Assembly: GCF_003626695.1 (NCBI RefSeq) | Contig: NZ_RBAH01000004.1 | Span: 62,001-126,000 of the forward strand | Reading direction: 5' to 3' | DNA: 64,000 nt | From: Paenibacillus ginsengarvi | Lineage (GTDB): Bacteria; Bacillota; Bacilli; Paenibacillales; NBRC-103111 | Part shown: in pieces, positions 26,503 through 33,965 of the stretch | Position numbering within the stretch: position 1 is the stretch's first letter | How the letters are laid out: every line of letters starts with the position of its first letter | Notes under the pieces: generated by a model | Seen by the model: the letters and a program-made list of their open reading frames with translations, nothing else | Databases searched by the model: none | Told to the model about the DNA's origin: nothing | Program-made: the position numbers and the translations under genes

Positions 26503-26546
26503 AGTGTAAAACGGACGGCGTTGCCGCCACTGTGACAATCGTCACA
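26503..26546 (-). promoter_or_regulatory. FNR-type promoter of the ba3 oxidase operon
   Basis: TGTGACAATCGTCACA at 26531-26546 is a perfect TGTGA-N6-TCACA palindrome. On the minus strand a TACACT -10 (26508-26503) puts the start near 26496, with the palindrome centred about 42.5 bases upstream. This is the class II activator position used by Fnr. Confidence 0.8.
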
Positions 26547-26623
26547 ATCCGGGTCTGTACCTGTTAAAAATTTGTTACGGGCGGCCGCTAACGGCTCGCA
26601 ATCTTCGTTAACGTTCATGAAAG

Positions 26624-26666
26624 TGTGACATCGATCACACCCGTTTTCAGAAAACGCGAATATACT
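26624..26666 (+). promoter_or_regulatory. FNR-type promoter of the fnr gene
   Basis: TGTGACATCGATCACA at 26624-26639 is a TGTGA-N6-TCACA palindrome. TATACT at 26661-26666 gives a start near 26673, exactly 41.5 bases from the palindrome centre. The gene is therefore likely autoactivated. Confidence 0.8.
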
Positions 26667-26703
26667 TGAGATATGGACGCTTTACGTCAAGGAGGAAAAC
26701 GGT

Positions 26704-27420
26704 ATGGAGAAAACCCGCCCGCTTTTGCAGCGCACATCTAACACGCTCATCTTCTCGGAGCCGAATATGGCCAAGCTGCACGACATTATGTACGAACATA
26801 AAGTTCCCGCCGGATCGTATTTATTTTTGGAGGGCGATTCCGCACGGAACTTGTACTACATCCGGCAAGGGCGGGTGAAGCTGACCAAGTCGACGAGCGA
26901 CGGGAAAGAATTTGTGCTGTACCGGTTTCAGGAAGGGGATATCCTCGGGCAGTTCGACCCTTGCGGCAATTCGAAGCAAGGCTTCAACGCGAAGGCGATC
27001 GAGGATTGCGTGCTCGGGGTGATTCAGAAGTCCGATCTGGAGGTTCTGTTGTGGCAGCACGGCGATCTGGCGCTTGAATTTATGAAATGGATGGGGCTCA
27101 TGCACCGCATGACGCAAACGAAATTTCAGGATTTGATGCTTTACGGCAAACAGGGCGCTCTGTGCTCGACGCTGATCCGTTTAACGAACTCGTATGGCAA
27201 GCCTCACGATGGCGGCATTCTCATCAGCGAGAAAATGACCCATACGGAGCTGGCCGACTATATCGGGGCCGCCCGGGAAAGCGTCAACCGGATGCTTAGC
27301 GACTTGAAGCAGGCGGACGTCATCCGCTGCGACGACGGCTACATCATCGTCCGGGATCTAGAATATCTCCGTACGATTTGCCACTGCGAGATGTGTCCGA
27401 AAGAAATTTGCCGCATGTAG
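26704..27420 (+). CDS. fnr: Fnr-type oxygen-sensing regulator (Crp/Fnr family)
   Basis: The 238-residue protein has a cyclic-nucleotide-binding-like beta barrel (about 20-130), a dimer helix and a C-terminal winged helix with recognition helix AARESVNRMLSDL. Its C-terminus holds CHCEMCPKEICRM, that is C228-x2-C231-x4-C236 plus C226. The C-x2-C-x4-C spacing equals that of the Bacillus subtilis Fnr iron-sulfur site, where an Asp is the fourth ligand; Asp143 is a candidate here. E and R in the recognition helix suit TGTGA half-sites. It diverges from the oxidase operon and probably activates both. Confidence 0.88.
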   Translation: MEKTRPLLQRTSNTLIFSEPNMAKLHDIMYEHKVPAGSYLFLEGDSARNLYYIRQGRVKLTKSTSDGKEFVLYRFQEGDILGQFDPCGNSKQGFNAKAIEDCVLGVIQKSDLEVLLWQHGDLALEFMKWMGLMHRMTQTKFQDLMLYGKQGALCSTLIRLTNSYGKPHDGGILISEKMTHTELADYIGAARESVNRMLSDLKQADVIRCDDGYIIVRDLEYLRTICHCEMCPKEICRM

Positions 27421-27494
27421 CGGACAGCTAAAGGTTCGGTGAATAACTGAACGGAGGGTTTTGAATGATGCCGGAGAAACGTTAGTGTTCGCCT

Positions 27495-27550
27495 TTGTTC
27501 CCGAATTTTCACCTCATCGGGGTCTATTGAATGAGAAAATTTGGGAACAA
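27495..27550. repeat. Long inverted repeat downstream of fnr
   Basis: TTGTTCCCGAATTTTC (27495-27510) pairs with GAAAATTTGGGAACAA (27535-27550) with one mismatch and a 24-base loop. It lies before the terminator at 27613. No T-run follows, so it could be an RNA-stabilising 3' structure. Confidence 0.55.
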
Positions 27551-27612
27551 GAGCGATCGGAGGCATATTCATAAACCTGTAGTGGAGTTATTCACCGGAC
27601 TCTCAACAAAAA

Positions 27613-27650
27613 CAGCCCTTGCGGACATTTCCGGCAAGAGCTATTTTTTT
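27613..27650. terminator. Bidirectional terminator between fnr and the cupredoxin gene
   Basis: AGCCCTTGC-GGA pairs with TCCGGCAAGAGCT across CATT, with one bulge and one mismatch; seven Ts follow on the plus strand and TTTTTGTTG on the minus strand. The two convergent genes can share it. Confidence 0.75.
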
Positions 27651-27663
27651 CGTATAAGGGCGA

Positions 27664-28029
27664 TTATTCGACGATCAGTTTGCCCGTCATTTTATTGTGG
27701 CCGTCCCCGCAAAAGATCGAGCAGATGTAATTGAACTCTCCCGTTTTGCTGGCTACAAACGTAATCGTTTGATTGCCCTTCACTTCTTTGTTGTATCCTT
27801 CGAATTTGACAGCATGGTTGCCTTCGCTATTTTTCAGCGTGACTTTGACCGTGTCGCCTTTCTTTACCTTGATTTCCTTCACATCGAAATCAAAGTTTTT
27901 CGCGTCGATCGTAACTTCCTTCGTTTCTCCGCTTGCCGTACCCGACGCGCCTTCCTCCTGCTTGCCGCACGCAGACAGCAGCAGCAATACCGATAAAAGA
28001 ACCCCCACCGAAACGATCCATGCTCTCAT
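27664..28029 (-). CDS. Cupredoxin lipoprotein with a CuA-type motif
   Basis: The 121-residue protein has a lipoprotein signal ending LLLLSAC (Cys 21), then a cupredoxin barrel. CSIFCGDGHNKM gives the C-x3-C-x3-H-x2-M arrangement of a CuA centre, and NHAVKF supplies the other His. It resembles a subunit II domain detached from its oxidase. It may carry electrons to the ba3 oxidase or help load copper. GGAGGAGA precedes ATG at 28029; an upstream in-frame start lies beyond the promoter. It has its own FNR-type promoter and terminator. Confidence 0.8.
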   Translation of the reverse strand: MRAWIVSVGVLLSVLLLLSACGKQEEGASGTASGETKEVTIDAKNFDFDVKEIKVKKGDTVKVTLKNSEGNHAVKFEGYNKEVKGNQTITFVASKTGEFNYICSIFCGDGHNKMTGKLIVE

Positions 28030-28084
28030 TTGCTCTCCTCCGCCCGTCAATGTAATACAATCTTTCGAACCGGTCGATGATTCC

Positions 28085-28127
28085 ATTGTAGCCGCTGCGG
28101 ACGGCGGAGGATGTGATTGTTGTCACA
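28085..28127 (-). promoter_or_regulatory. FNR-type promoter of the cupredoxin gene
   Basis: TGTGATTGTTGTCACA at 28112-28127 is a perfect TGTGA-N6-TCACA site. TACAAT (28090-28085) on the minus strand sets the start near 28078, again 41.5 bases from the site centre. The site overlaps the last codons of the SDR gene. Confidence 0.8.
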
Positions 28128-29016
28128 ATTCGGGAGGCTGCTGGAACGTTTTTTTGTAATACGTATTCCAGTTCGGCCGCGAGCCGTCCGTATCAAAGAA
28201 GCCGTACTCCTCCGCGAGGTCTCCCGACATAAACGATTTGCCGGACTTCTCCCGGACGTTCGGATCGCCCGCCAAAGCAGCGACGGCTTTGCCGATATAA
28301 GAAGGCGTTTCCGACTGTGCGAAATGCTCGTCTTGCTCCACCCCATCCCGCCAATTGCTCTCCGTTACGCCGAAAATATCCAGCATCGCCTCGGAGCGCA
28401 AAAATCCGGGCGTGAGCGACAGCGCCGTTACGCCATGCGGCTTCAGATCGGCCGCCATCGCTTCAGCCAGGTGAATCGCCGATATTTTGGCCAAGCTGTA
28501 ATACAAGGTGCCCCTATACCGGTAATCGGAGCCGTCCGTTATTTCGATGACGAGCCCTTCCCCCCTGCGCACCATAAGCGGGACTCCATAGTGGCTCGTA
28601 ATGATATGCGAATGCACCGCTCGCTGCTGCATGAGCAGGCCGTTATCCAGCGAATGCTCCCAGAACGGGGTGTTCCACTGGCTGAGCGCATCCCCTCCCC
28701 ATACGTCGTTGACGAGGATGTCGAGCCGGCCGTTCTGCTCGCGGTCGACTCGTTCGAACAGCGCCTTCACATCCGCTTCCACCGTATGATCGGTACGAAC
28801 GGCAATACCGATTCCTCCGCGGGCGTTCACCATGTCCGCCGTTTCTTCGATCGTCTCCGGCCTGCCTTCGGTTTGCGGATTTCCTCTCGTGCTGCGTCCC
28901 GTGACGTATACGGTCGCACCCGCTTCGCCGAGCATGGTGGCGATGCCTCTTCCGGCTCCCCGCGTCGCTCCGGCCACGACGGCGACTTTTCCTGCAAGCG
29001 GTCTGTTTGGGGTCAT
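28123..29016 (-). CDS. Short-chain dehydrogenase/reductase
   Basis: The 297-residue protein has the NAD(P)-binding GATRGAGRGIA (residues about 16-26), TGRSTRG after the second strand (Arg suggests NADP), VNDVWGG in the NNAG position, and the catalytic YYSLAK (YxxxK) with an upstream Ser/Asp in ITDGSDYR. A C-terminal extension after PGFLRSEAM carries a Trp- and Tyr-rich tail (YGFFDTDGSRPNWNTYYKK). The substrate is unknown. AAAGGAG precedes ATG. It diverges from the WYL regulator with about 120 bp between them, so it may be that regulator's target. Confidence 0.88.
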   Translation of the reverse strand: MTPNRPLAGKVAVVAGATRGAGRGIATMLGEAGATVYVTGRSTRGNPQTEGRPETIEETADMVNARGGIGIAVRTDHTVEADVKALFERVDREQNGRLDILVNDVWGGDALSQWNTPFWEHSLDNGLLMQQRAVHSHIITSHYGVPLMVRRGEGLVIEITDGSDYRYRGTLYYSLAKISAIHLAEAMAADLKPHGVTALSLTPGFLRSEAMLDIFGVTESNWRDGVEQDEHFAQSETPSYIGKAVAALAGDPNVREKSGKSFMSGDLAEEYGFFDTDGSRPNWNTYYKKTFQQPPEL

Positions 29017-29139
29017 AAGTTTGCTCCTTTTCGGACTCGTTTTGGGCCCAACTTTTTTTAGTGTATCGCATCATTGTTGACGTCTTTTGTCATATTGAAT
29101 ATAGTACAATTTATTGCATAAGGGAGTTGATTGCATCCG

Positions 29140-30171
29140 ATGAGAGCAGACCGATTGTTGTCCATCCTGCTGCTGCTGCAAACGTACGGCAAAATGACGG
29201 CCGCCGAGCTGGCGCAGCGGCTGGAGGTGTCCGAGCGGACGATTCACCGCGATATGGAGTCGCTCAGCTCGGCGGGCGTACCGGTGGCGGCCGACAGAGG
29301 AACCGGCGGAGGGTGGCGCCTCATGAACGATTACCGCACGAACCTGACGGGGCTGCAGGAAAACGAAATCGCCTCGCTGTTCCTCTCCGTGCCGGATAAG
29401 GCGCTTGACGATCTGGGCTGGCGCCGGTCTTCCGAAGGCGCGCTCATCAAGCTGCTGGCCGCGCTGCCCGGCAAGGGAAGAAGTATGGCCGAGTTCGTAC
29501 GGGAGCGTATCTACCTCGATTCGAACGGCTGGCGGAACTACTCGGAAGCGGCGGATGCGCTGCCGGTTTTGCTGGAGGCGACGCTGCAGGAGAGACAGAT
29601 TATCATTACTTATGAGAAGAGCGGCGGTGCGTCATCGAAGCGGCGTCTTTCCCCGCTCGGACTCGTCATGAAAGGAACGGTATGGTACTTGATCGGCTCG
29701 GTCGAAGGCGAAGATGCCGGTAATGCCGGTAATGCGGGAGCGGGCGGTGATGTACGTACATACCGGGTATCCCGCATTGTCCAGTGCGGGTTGACCGAAG
29801 AGCGGGCGGTCCGGCCGCCGGACTTCCAACTGGCGTCGTACTGGGACGCGTCGAAGGAGCGGTTTGTCGCAAATTTGCCGCGATTCGAAGCGAAGCTTCG
29901 CGTTCGGGCGGAATCGGCTTATTTCGTGCAGATGTGGAAATATGCCACCGTTCTGGAACGTGGAGATGAACAGGACGGATGGAGCGTTTACCGGATTCGG
30001 TTCCAAACGGAGGAAGAAGCTTGCCGGCTGGCATTATCCCTCGGCGGGAACGGCGAGCTTATAGAACCTGCCGGGCTGCGCGCGCGAATTGCCGCCATGG
30101 CGGCCGAGGCGGCAGAATGGTACGGGAAGATTCAAGAGCCGAGCCGGGATTCCGGTGGTTCCCCGGAGTGA
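29140..30171 (+). CDS. HTH/WYL-domain transcriptional regulator (YafY type)
   Basis: The 343-residue protein starts MRADRLLSILLLLQTYGKMT, an HTH_11 winged helix (about 1-60, SERTIHRDMESLSSAGVPV), with GTGGGWRLM as wing. A WYL domain (about 140-225) and WCX C-terminal domain follow; such domains bind nucleic acid or small ligands. The frame opens with TTG at 29131, four bases after GGGAG; ATG at 29140 is the usual family start but 13 bases away. It diverges from the SDR gene and precedes the DUF3626 gene by 46 bp. Confidence 0.85.
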   Translation: MRADRLLSILLLLQTYGKMTAAELAQRLEVSERTIHRDMESLSSAGVPVAADRGTGGGWRLMNDYRTNLTGLQENEIASLFLSVPDKALDDLGWRRSSEGALIKLLAALPGKGRSMAEFVRERIYLDSNGWRNYSEAADALPVLLEATLQERQIIITYEKSGGASSKRRLSPLGLVMKGTVWYLIGSVEGEDAGNAGNAGAGGDVRTYRVSRIVQCGLTEERAVRPPDFQLASYWDASKERFVANLPRFEAKLRVRAESAYFVQMWKYATVLERGDEQDGWSVYRIRFQTEEEACRLALSLGGNGELIEPAGLRARIAAMAAEAAEWYGKIQEPSRDSGGSPE

Positions 30172-30217
30172 ACCGGTTCGGGACCGGGAGCACACCTTCA
30201 GACGGCAAAGGAGGAGT

Positions 30218-31384
30218 ATGGACGTGATGAACGAGGGATCGTACGGACGAGGAGGCGCTTCCGGTTCGGAGCGCTGCGAGGCGGGGACGCTGCCCGGCAG
30301 TTTGACGCCGGCACAAGCCGCAGCGCTGGGCTGTGTGCGCGCCGCCGCTCTGGCTGCGAGCGAGAGCGCTTGCGCCAAGGCTGGCGCCATTATGCAGCGC
30401 GCAGACGCGGAGGAGAGCGCCTTTGGCGTTTTGGTGCGGAATATGATCGCCCATGCCCGCGTCACGCTCAATTTTCATCCCGACCGAATCTCGTCTGCCG
30501 GGTATTCGGTCGCGGAGGGGCTTCTGCGGGAAGGCGTGTACCGGAGCCAGTTCGAAACCGGCGTTACGAACGGGAGCCGCACCGCCTATCCCGGCGGCAG
30601 TCGCGACGGGTGGGAACAATCGTTATTCGGCGGTGCCTATCAGGCTCCCGGCGTGCGCAGCGTTGAGCGGCCCAAATACGGCGCTCTTAACGTCATGAAC
30701 TACGAGGACGGCGGCGCGCCGCGCTTCGGCTCCTGCTATTTCCGGCTGCGCCGCAGCGTGACGGACCGCTGCACGTTTACGTTCGGCGACAGCCATACCG
30801 GGCCCGAGCCTATCGGCACGGCCGATGCGTTCGAGCCTCTTGCCGCCGCTCTGCTCGAAGCGTGCGAGACGAACCAGGCCGCGCTTGGTACTTCCGGCGT
30901 AAACATCGTCTCGCTCGTGCGGCTGCTCGGCCGCCGGGAGCCAGACGGGCGCGGCGCCGGTATCGGCAGAGCGCTCGACGATTATATCGAAGCGCAGGTG
31001 CACGGAGCGATCGATTTGTCCGCCGACGTCGAAGCGCTCGTTGCCGACCCTTCGTTTCGGGGAACGGCTGTCGGCCGCGTGCTCGAAGCTTTGAGCACCA
31101 AATATGCGTTCGAGCTTGCCTGGCATCCCGGCTTCCGCCTCACCGTGGTTAGCGTGCCGGATGACTTCCGGGGGCCGGCCATGCCGCCGTTCGCTTTGCG
31201 GATCGACCGCGAATTCGGATCGGCGTCGGGCTGGCTGGACGCGCACGTCTTGGGGAAGGCGGCCGTTTCCCTTCACGAATCTCCCGGGAGTTGGCAAGAC
31301 TGGGGGACGCCGGACGAGACGTTTCAGCACATTAAGCAGTTGTGGCACGTGCTTGTTCGTTACGGGCAGCCTTTCGAATCGTAG
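30218..31384 (+). CDS. DUF3626-family protein of unknown function
   Basis: The 388-residue protein shows the family motifs RVTLNFHPDR, GVYRSQFETGVTNGSRTAYP, WEQSLFGGAY, RPKYGALN, RFGSCYFRL, LDDYIEAQVHG, FRGTAV and WHPGFRL. No signal peptide or membrane helix is seen and no activity is known to me. Conserved His, Arg, Ser, Glu and Asp in separate motifs suggest an enzyme. ATG at 30218 is only three bases after AGGAGG; GTG at 30224 or ATG at 30227 have better spacing. It probably shares a transcript with the WYL regulator and ends at the hairpin at 31522-31540. Confidence 0.75.
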   Translation: MDVMNEGSYGRGGASGSERCEAGTLPGSLTPAQAAALGCVRAAALAASESACAKAGAIMQRADAEESAFGVLVRNMIAHARVTLNFHPDRISSAGYSVAEGLLREGVYRSQFETGVTNGSRTAYPGGSRDGWEQSLFGGAYQAPGVRSVERPKYGALNVMNYEDGGAPRFGSCYFRLRRSVTDRCTFTFGDSHTGPEPIGTADAFEPLAAALLEACETNQAALGTSGVNIVSLVRLLGRREPDGRGAGIGRALDDYIEAQVHGAIDLSADVEALVADPSFRGTAVGRVLEALSTKYAFELAWHPGFRLTVVSVPDDFRGPAMPPFALRIDREFGSASGWLDAHVLGKAAVSLHESPGSWQDWGTPDETFQHIKQLWHVLVRYGQPFES

Positions 31385-31438
31385 TCGTTTGACAGTGCGC
31401 TCAATCCCAACATTCAGCAGCATATTGACGCAGCTTAA

Positions 31439-31629
31439 TGTTCAAAAGAGCACTAACCGCTCGCAAACCGTGACGTCTGCGCTGCGGTAGTGCTCGAAAG
31501 AGCGTTATCTGCTGCCGGATCGGGCTCAAGCCCATTTTTTGCCGCTCACTGACACTACTAATGCTCTTTCGAGCACTAAATACCCGCAAACTGTAGCCTT
31601 TGGTCCGTGGTATGCTCGAAAGAGCACTA
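31439..31629 (+). repeat. Four-copy palindromic repeat TGCTCGAAAGAGCACTA
   Basis: Copies lie at 31439-31455 (two changes), 31491-31507, 31562-31578 (core inverted, TGCTCTTTCGAGCA) and 31613-31629. The 14-base core is an interrupted palindrome. Copies 1 and 3 are each followed by a related stretch containing CGCAAAC(C/T)GT and ending GGTA, making a unit of about 51 bp. The block fills the 291-bp gap after the DUF3626 gene; no gene is visible in it. Confidence 0.7.
31522..31540 (+). terminator. Intrinsic terminator within the repeat block
   Basis: GGGCTCAAGCCC folds into a short GC stem and is followed by ATTTTTT. It can end the WYL-DUF3626 transcript, although it lies 138 bases after the stop. 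Confidence 0.6.
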
Positions 31630-31675
31630 CTGCATGCAAAGCTCCATAATGGCGGCTTTGCTCACGCGCCGTACG

Positions 31676-32614
31676 CTAAGCTTGCTCAATCATCCCCGCT
31701 CGCCGCGCCCGCAGCGATGTAAGGCTCGCTTCCGCAGTCTTTCGCTCCCGCTCCAGCTCGGTGACGACCCGATCCAATTTCCTCCGCGCCGCCTGCACCT
31801 GCTCGAGCGAACGTTCGATTTTGCCCTGGACGATCCAGTCCGTAATGAGCCCGTCGAAAAAGTAGTCGGCAAATTCGAGACCGCCGCTAATATCGAAGCG
31901 GACGCCTGCATGTCTGCCGACATCGGCCAGCTCCTTCTCGAACTGCCGCGTCTTTCGCTGCGCTTCCTGCACGATGGAGCGGGCGTCGTCGATATGGCCG
32001 TGTTTGATGTAGGTGCTGATTGTGCCCCCGCCGAGCATATCCCACTTGCCCCATCCTTCCGCCTTGCTCAAGCTTTCGGCGGCTCTCCGCAGCAGCGCAA
32101 GCGCCCTGTTGCCGGCGTCCTCGGCCTCCCTAAGCTCGGCGAGCTTGCCGAGCTCGCTCTCGATATCCGCATCCAGCTCGCGAACGCGTCCGGCCAGCTG
32201 CGGCGAATGCGCCAGCAGCGCCGCTTCCTTCTCGTGCAGAAGCGCCGCGTATTCGTCCTCGGCCAGCCGCACGTCCGCGAGCCCGGCGCCGGCCGCCGCA
32301 CGCTCCCGCTCCAGCTCGGCAAGCTGCTCCTTCGCCTCCTGCAGGCGCAAAGCGGCTTGGAGCGCTTGCTGGCGCTCCAGCTCGAGCTGCTCCTCCTTGC
32401 TGCGCAATATTGTATGAAATAAATTGGTCAGCGACAGCTTAGTGAGCTGCTCGACATCGCGATTTTCGCGTTCAAGCTGGAGCTCCAGCCCCGGCAAGCT
32501 GCGCTGCAGCTCCCGAATACGTGCCTCCGCACCGGCCAACTTTCGTTCCCATTTCAGCTTAAGCTGCCGTTTTTCGTTTGCTTCCTCCAGCCTTTGATTC
32601 AGCGTTTCCCACAT
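31676..32614 (-). CDS. Coiled-coil protein of unknown function
   Basis: The 312-residue protein is highly charged. Residues about 1-190 form a long heptad-rich coiled coil (Glu/Arg/Leu/Ala), then comes a compact segment WGKWDMLGGGTISTYIKHGH with IDDAR, and a second coiled coil with FDGLITDWIVQGKI before it. No signal, membrane helix or enzymatic motif is seen. ATG at 32614 follows GGGAGG by eight bases; an upstream in-frame ATG lacks a site. The conserved central segment suggests a real family, but I do not recognise a function. It stands alone between the repeat block and a small gene. Confidence 0.75.
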   Translation of the reverse strand: MWETLNQRLEEANEKRQLKLKWERKLAGAEARIRELQRSLPGLELQLERENRDVEQLTKLSLTNLFHTILRSKEEQLELERQQALQAALRLQEAKEQLAELERERAAAGAGLADVRLAEDEYAALLHEKEAALLAHSPQLAGRVRELDADIESELGKLAELREAEDAGNRALALLRRAAESLSKAEGWGKWDMLGGGTISTYIKHGHIDDARSIVQEAQRKTRQFEKELADVGRHAGVRFDISGGLEFADYFFDGLITDWIVQGKIERSLEQVQAARRKLDRVVTELERERKTAEASLTSLRARRAGMIEQA

Positions 32615-32743
32615 CGGCAGTACCTCCCTATCGTTTCTATTCATACGTACTAGGAGATCAGGATGTTTCAGCGCTACGTATAATTGGGAATAGCGGCGGC
32701 AGTTACGGACAAGCTAAGGCAGGAAGAAGAAAGGAGGAAACCG

Positions 32744-32908
32744 ATGGAAACGAACGATATTCGCCAAAAAGCGGTGCGGCGCGATATTCGCGAGGACGTG
32801 GAGGCGCACGAGCGGCTCGGCATGCTCGTGGACGACGATGGAGGCGAGCCGGTCGATATGGAGCCGGACGGCCGAATCAACACCAATCCGGACAGCGCTC
32901 CCCTTTGA
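32744..32908 (+). CDS. Small acidic protein of unknown function
   Basis: A 54-residue protein, METNDIRQKAVRRDIREDVE and so on, with a basic N-terminal helix and an acidic Gly/Asp-rich C-terminal half (LVDDDGGEPVDMEPDGR). AAAGGAGGAAACCG directly before ATG at 32744 supports the start over a longer reading. It is divergent from the coiled-coil gene. No motif is recognised. Confidence 0.6.
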   Translation: METNDIRQKAVRRDIREDVEAHERLGMLVDDDGGEPVDMEPDGRINTNPDSAPL

Positions 32909-33011
32909 CCTGCGGCGACCAGATGCTTCGGGCGGCATAGCCGGCGTGGACTGCCCTGACAGGCAGCCCGCCATACTCCCGCTACTAGCCGGCCGGACTT
33001 TGCCGGTACAA

Positions 33012-33899
33012 TCAAGGCGTTACATAAGTCACGTACCAGAAGCTTTGTCCGACGAAAACGGTCAAGTTGAGCGAGATCGGCTCGAACAGCTGCTTCAGTT
33101 CATCCTCGTTATAATAATTTTTTAAAATTTCGTGCTGCGAGCCGTCAGCCAGCACTCTTCGTTTGTACGTATCTTCGCTGTCTTCCTTCACGATCAGTTC
33201 GCCGCCCCTGCCTTCCACATAAACGTTATCCGCCATAAACACTACCGCGCCGCTGCCTAGTCGGGCGTGAAGCTTGTCCAGAAACGGCTCGATCTTATTT
33301 TTCGGAATATGCAAAAACCAGAAGCAGGCGACTCCCGCATCGAACGATCCGGGAATATCCTCCGGCTCGTACGCATCTCCGAGTCTAAAACGAACCTTCG
33401 GAGCGGGGAGCCGTTTCTCTTCGGCAATCTCGATCACTTCCGGCCGGATGTCAACGGCTGTGACGCTGCTAGCAGAGGGATACGCCCTTTCCGTCCAATA
33501 GCCGGTGCCGCAAGCGAGCTCCAGCACGGAGCGGTCCCGGACCGCATTCGCAAGCCGGTCAGCGAGCAGCGCGAGCTCGGCCTGATAGCCGGTATCGTCC
33601 CGCTCGTAGATGCTCTCGAACTCGCGGGCGCGAGCGCCGTAGTACATCTGCATGTCGCTCCTCTCCCGATTGACGACGGCCATGCGCTCCGCCAGGACAC
33701 CCTGCTCTTTGCGGCCGGGCTCGATCAGGCTGGCAAAGAGGCCGCCGCCGTTCGCCTTATAGTTGGCAACGAGCCCGTGCGTAGCCATTACGATCAGTTG
33801 CGTCATCGACAACCCCGTCTCCTCCGCCATCCGGTTCAAATCGCTTTTAAGCCGATCAGGCAGGTAGACGGTCAGACGCTTCGTTTTGTCTTCAGACAT
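33012..33899 (-). CDS. Ribbon-helix-helix / SAM-dependent methyltransferase fusion
   Basis: The 295-residue protein joins two domains in one frame. Residues about 6-48 (TKRLTVYLPDRLKSDLNRMA, then GLSMTQLIVMATHGL) read as an Arc/CopG-type ribbon-helix-helix DNA-binding domain. Residues about 83-295 are a class I methyltransferase: YYGARAREFESIYERDD opening, motif I VLELACGTGYWTERA (124-138), acidic VTAVDIRPEVIEIA, and FDAGVACFWFLHIPK. AAAGGAG lies five bases before ATG. A 39-bp palindrome overlaps its promoter region, which fits autoregulation by the RHH part. The methyl acceptor is unknown. Confidence 0.85.
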   Translation of the reverse strand: MSEDKTKRLTVYLPDRLKSDLNRMAEETGLSMTQLIVMATHGLVANYKANGGGLFASLIEPGRKEQGVLAERMAVVNRERSDMQMYYGARAREFESIYERDDTGYQAELALLADRLANAVRDRSVLELACGTGYWTERAYPSASSVTAVDIRPEVIEIAEEKRLPAPKVRFRLGDAYEPEDIPGSFDAGVACFWFLHIPKNKIEPFLDKLHARLGSGAVVFMADNVYVEGRGGELIVKEDSEDTYKRRVLADGSQHEILKNYYNEDELKQLFEPISLNLTVFVGQSFWYVTYVTP

Positions 33900-33919
33900 A
33901 GATGCTCCTTTGAAATTAC

Positions 33920-33958
33920 GACATATAATATATGGTATAATAACATATATTATATGTC
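33920..33958 (-). promoter_or_regulatory. 39-bp AT-rich palindromic operator
   Basis: GACATATAATATATG and its exact reverse complement flank a 9-base centre. The element lies 20-59 bases before the methyltransferase-fusion start and contains several -10-like hexamers, so a bound dimer or tetramer of the RHH protein would block transcription. It also lies just after the ferritin-like gene stop. Confidence 0.75.
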
Positions 33959-33965
33959 AATCATA

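Noticed and set aside
26531..26639. Crp-cAMP control of the oxidase/fnr region
   Set aside because: TGTGA-N6-TCACA also fits Crp, but the encoded regulator has the Fnr iron-sulfur Cys pattern and Bacillota rarely use cAMP-Crp.
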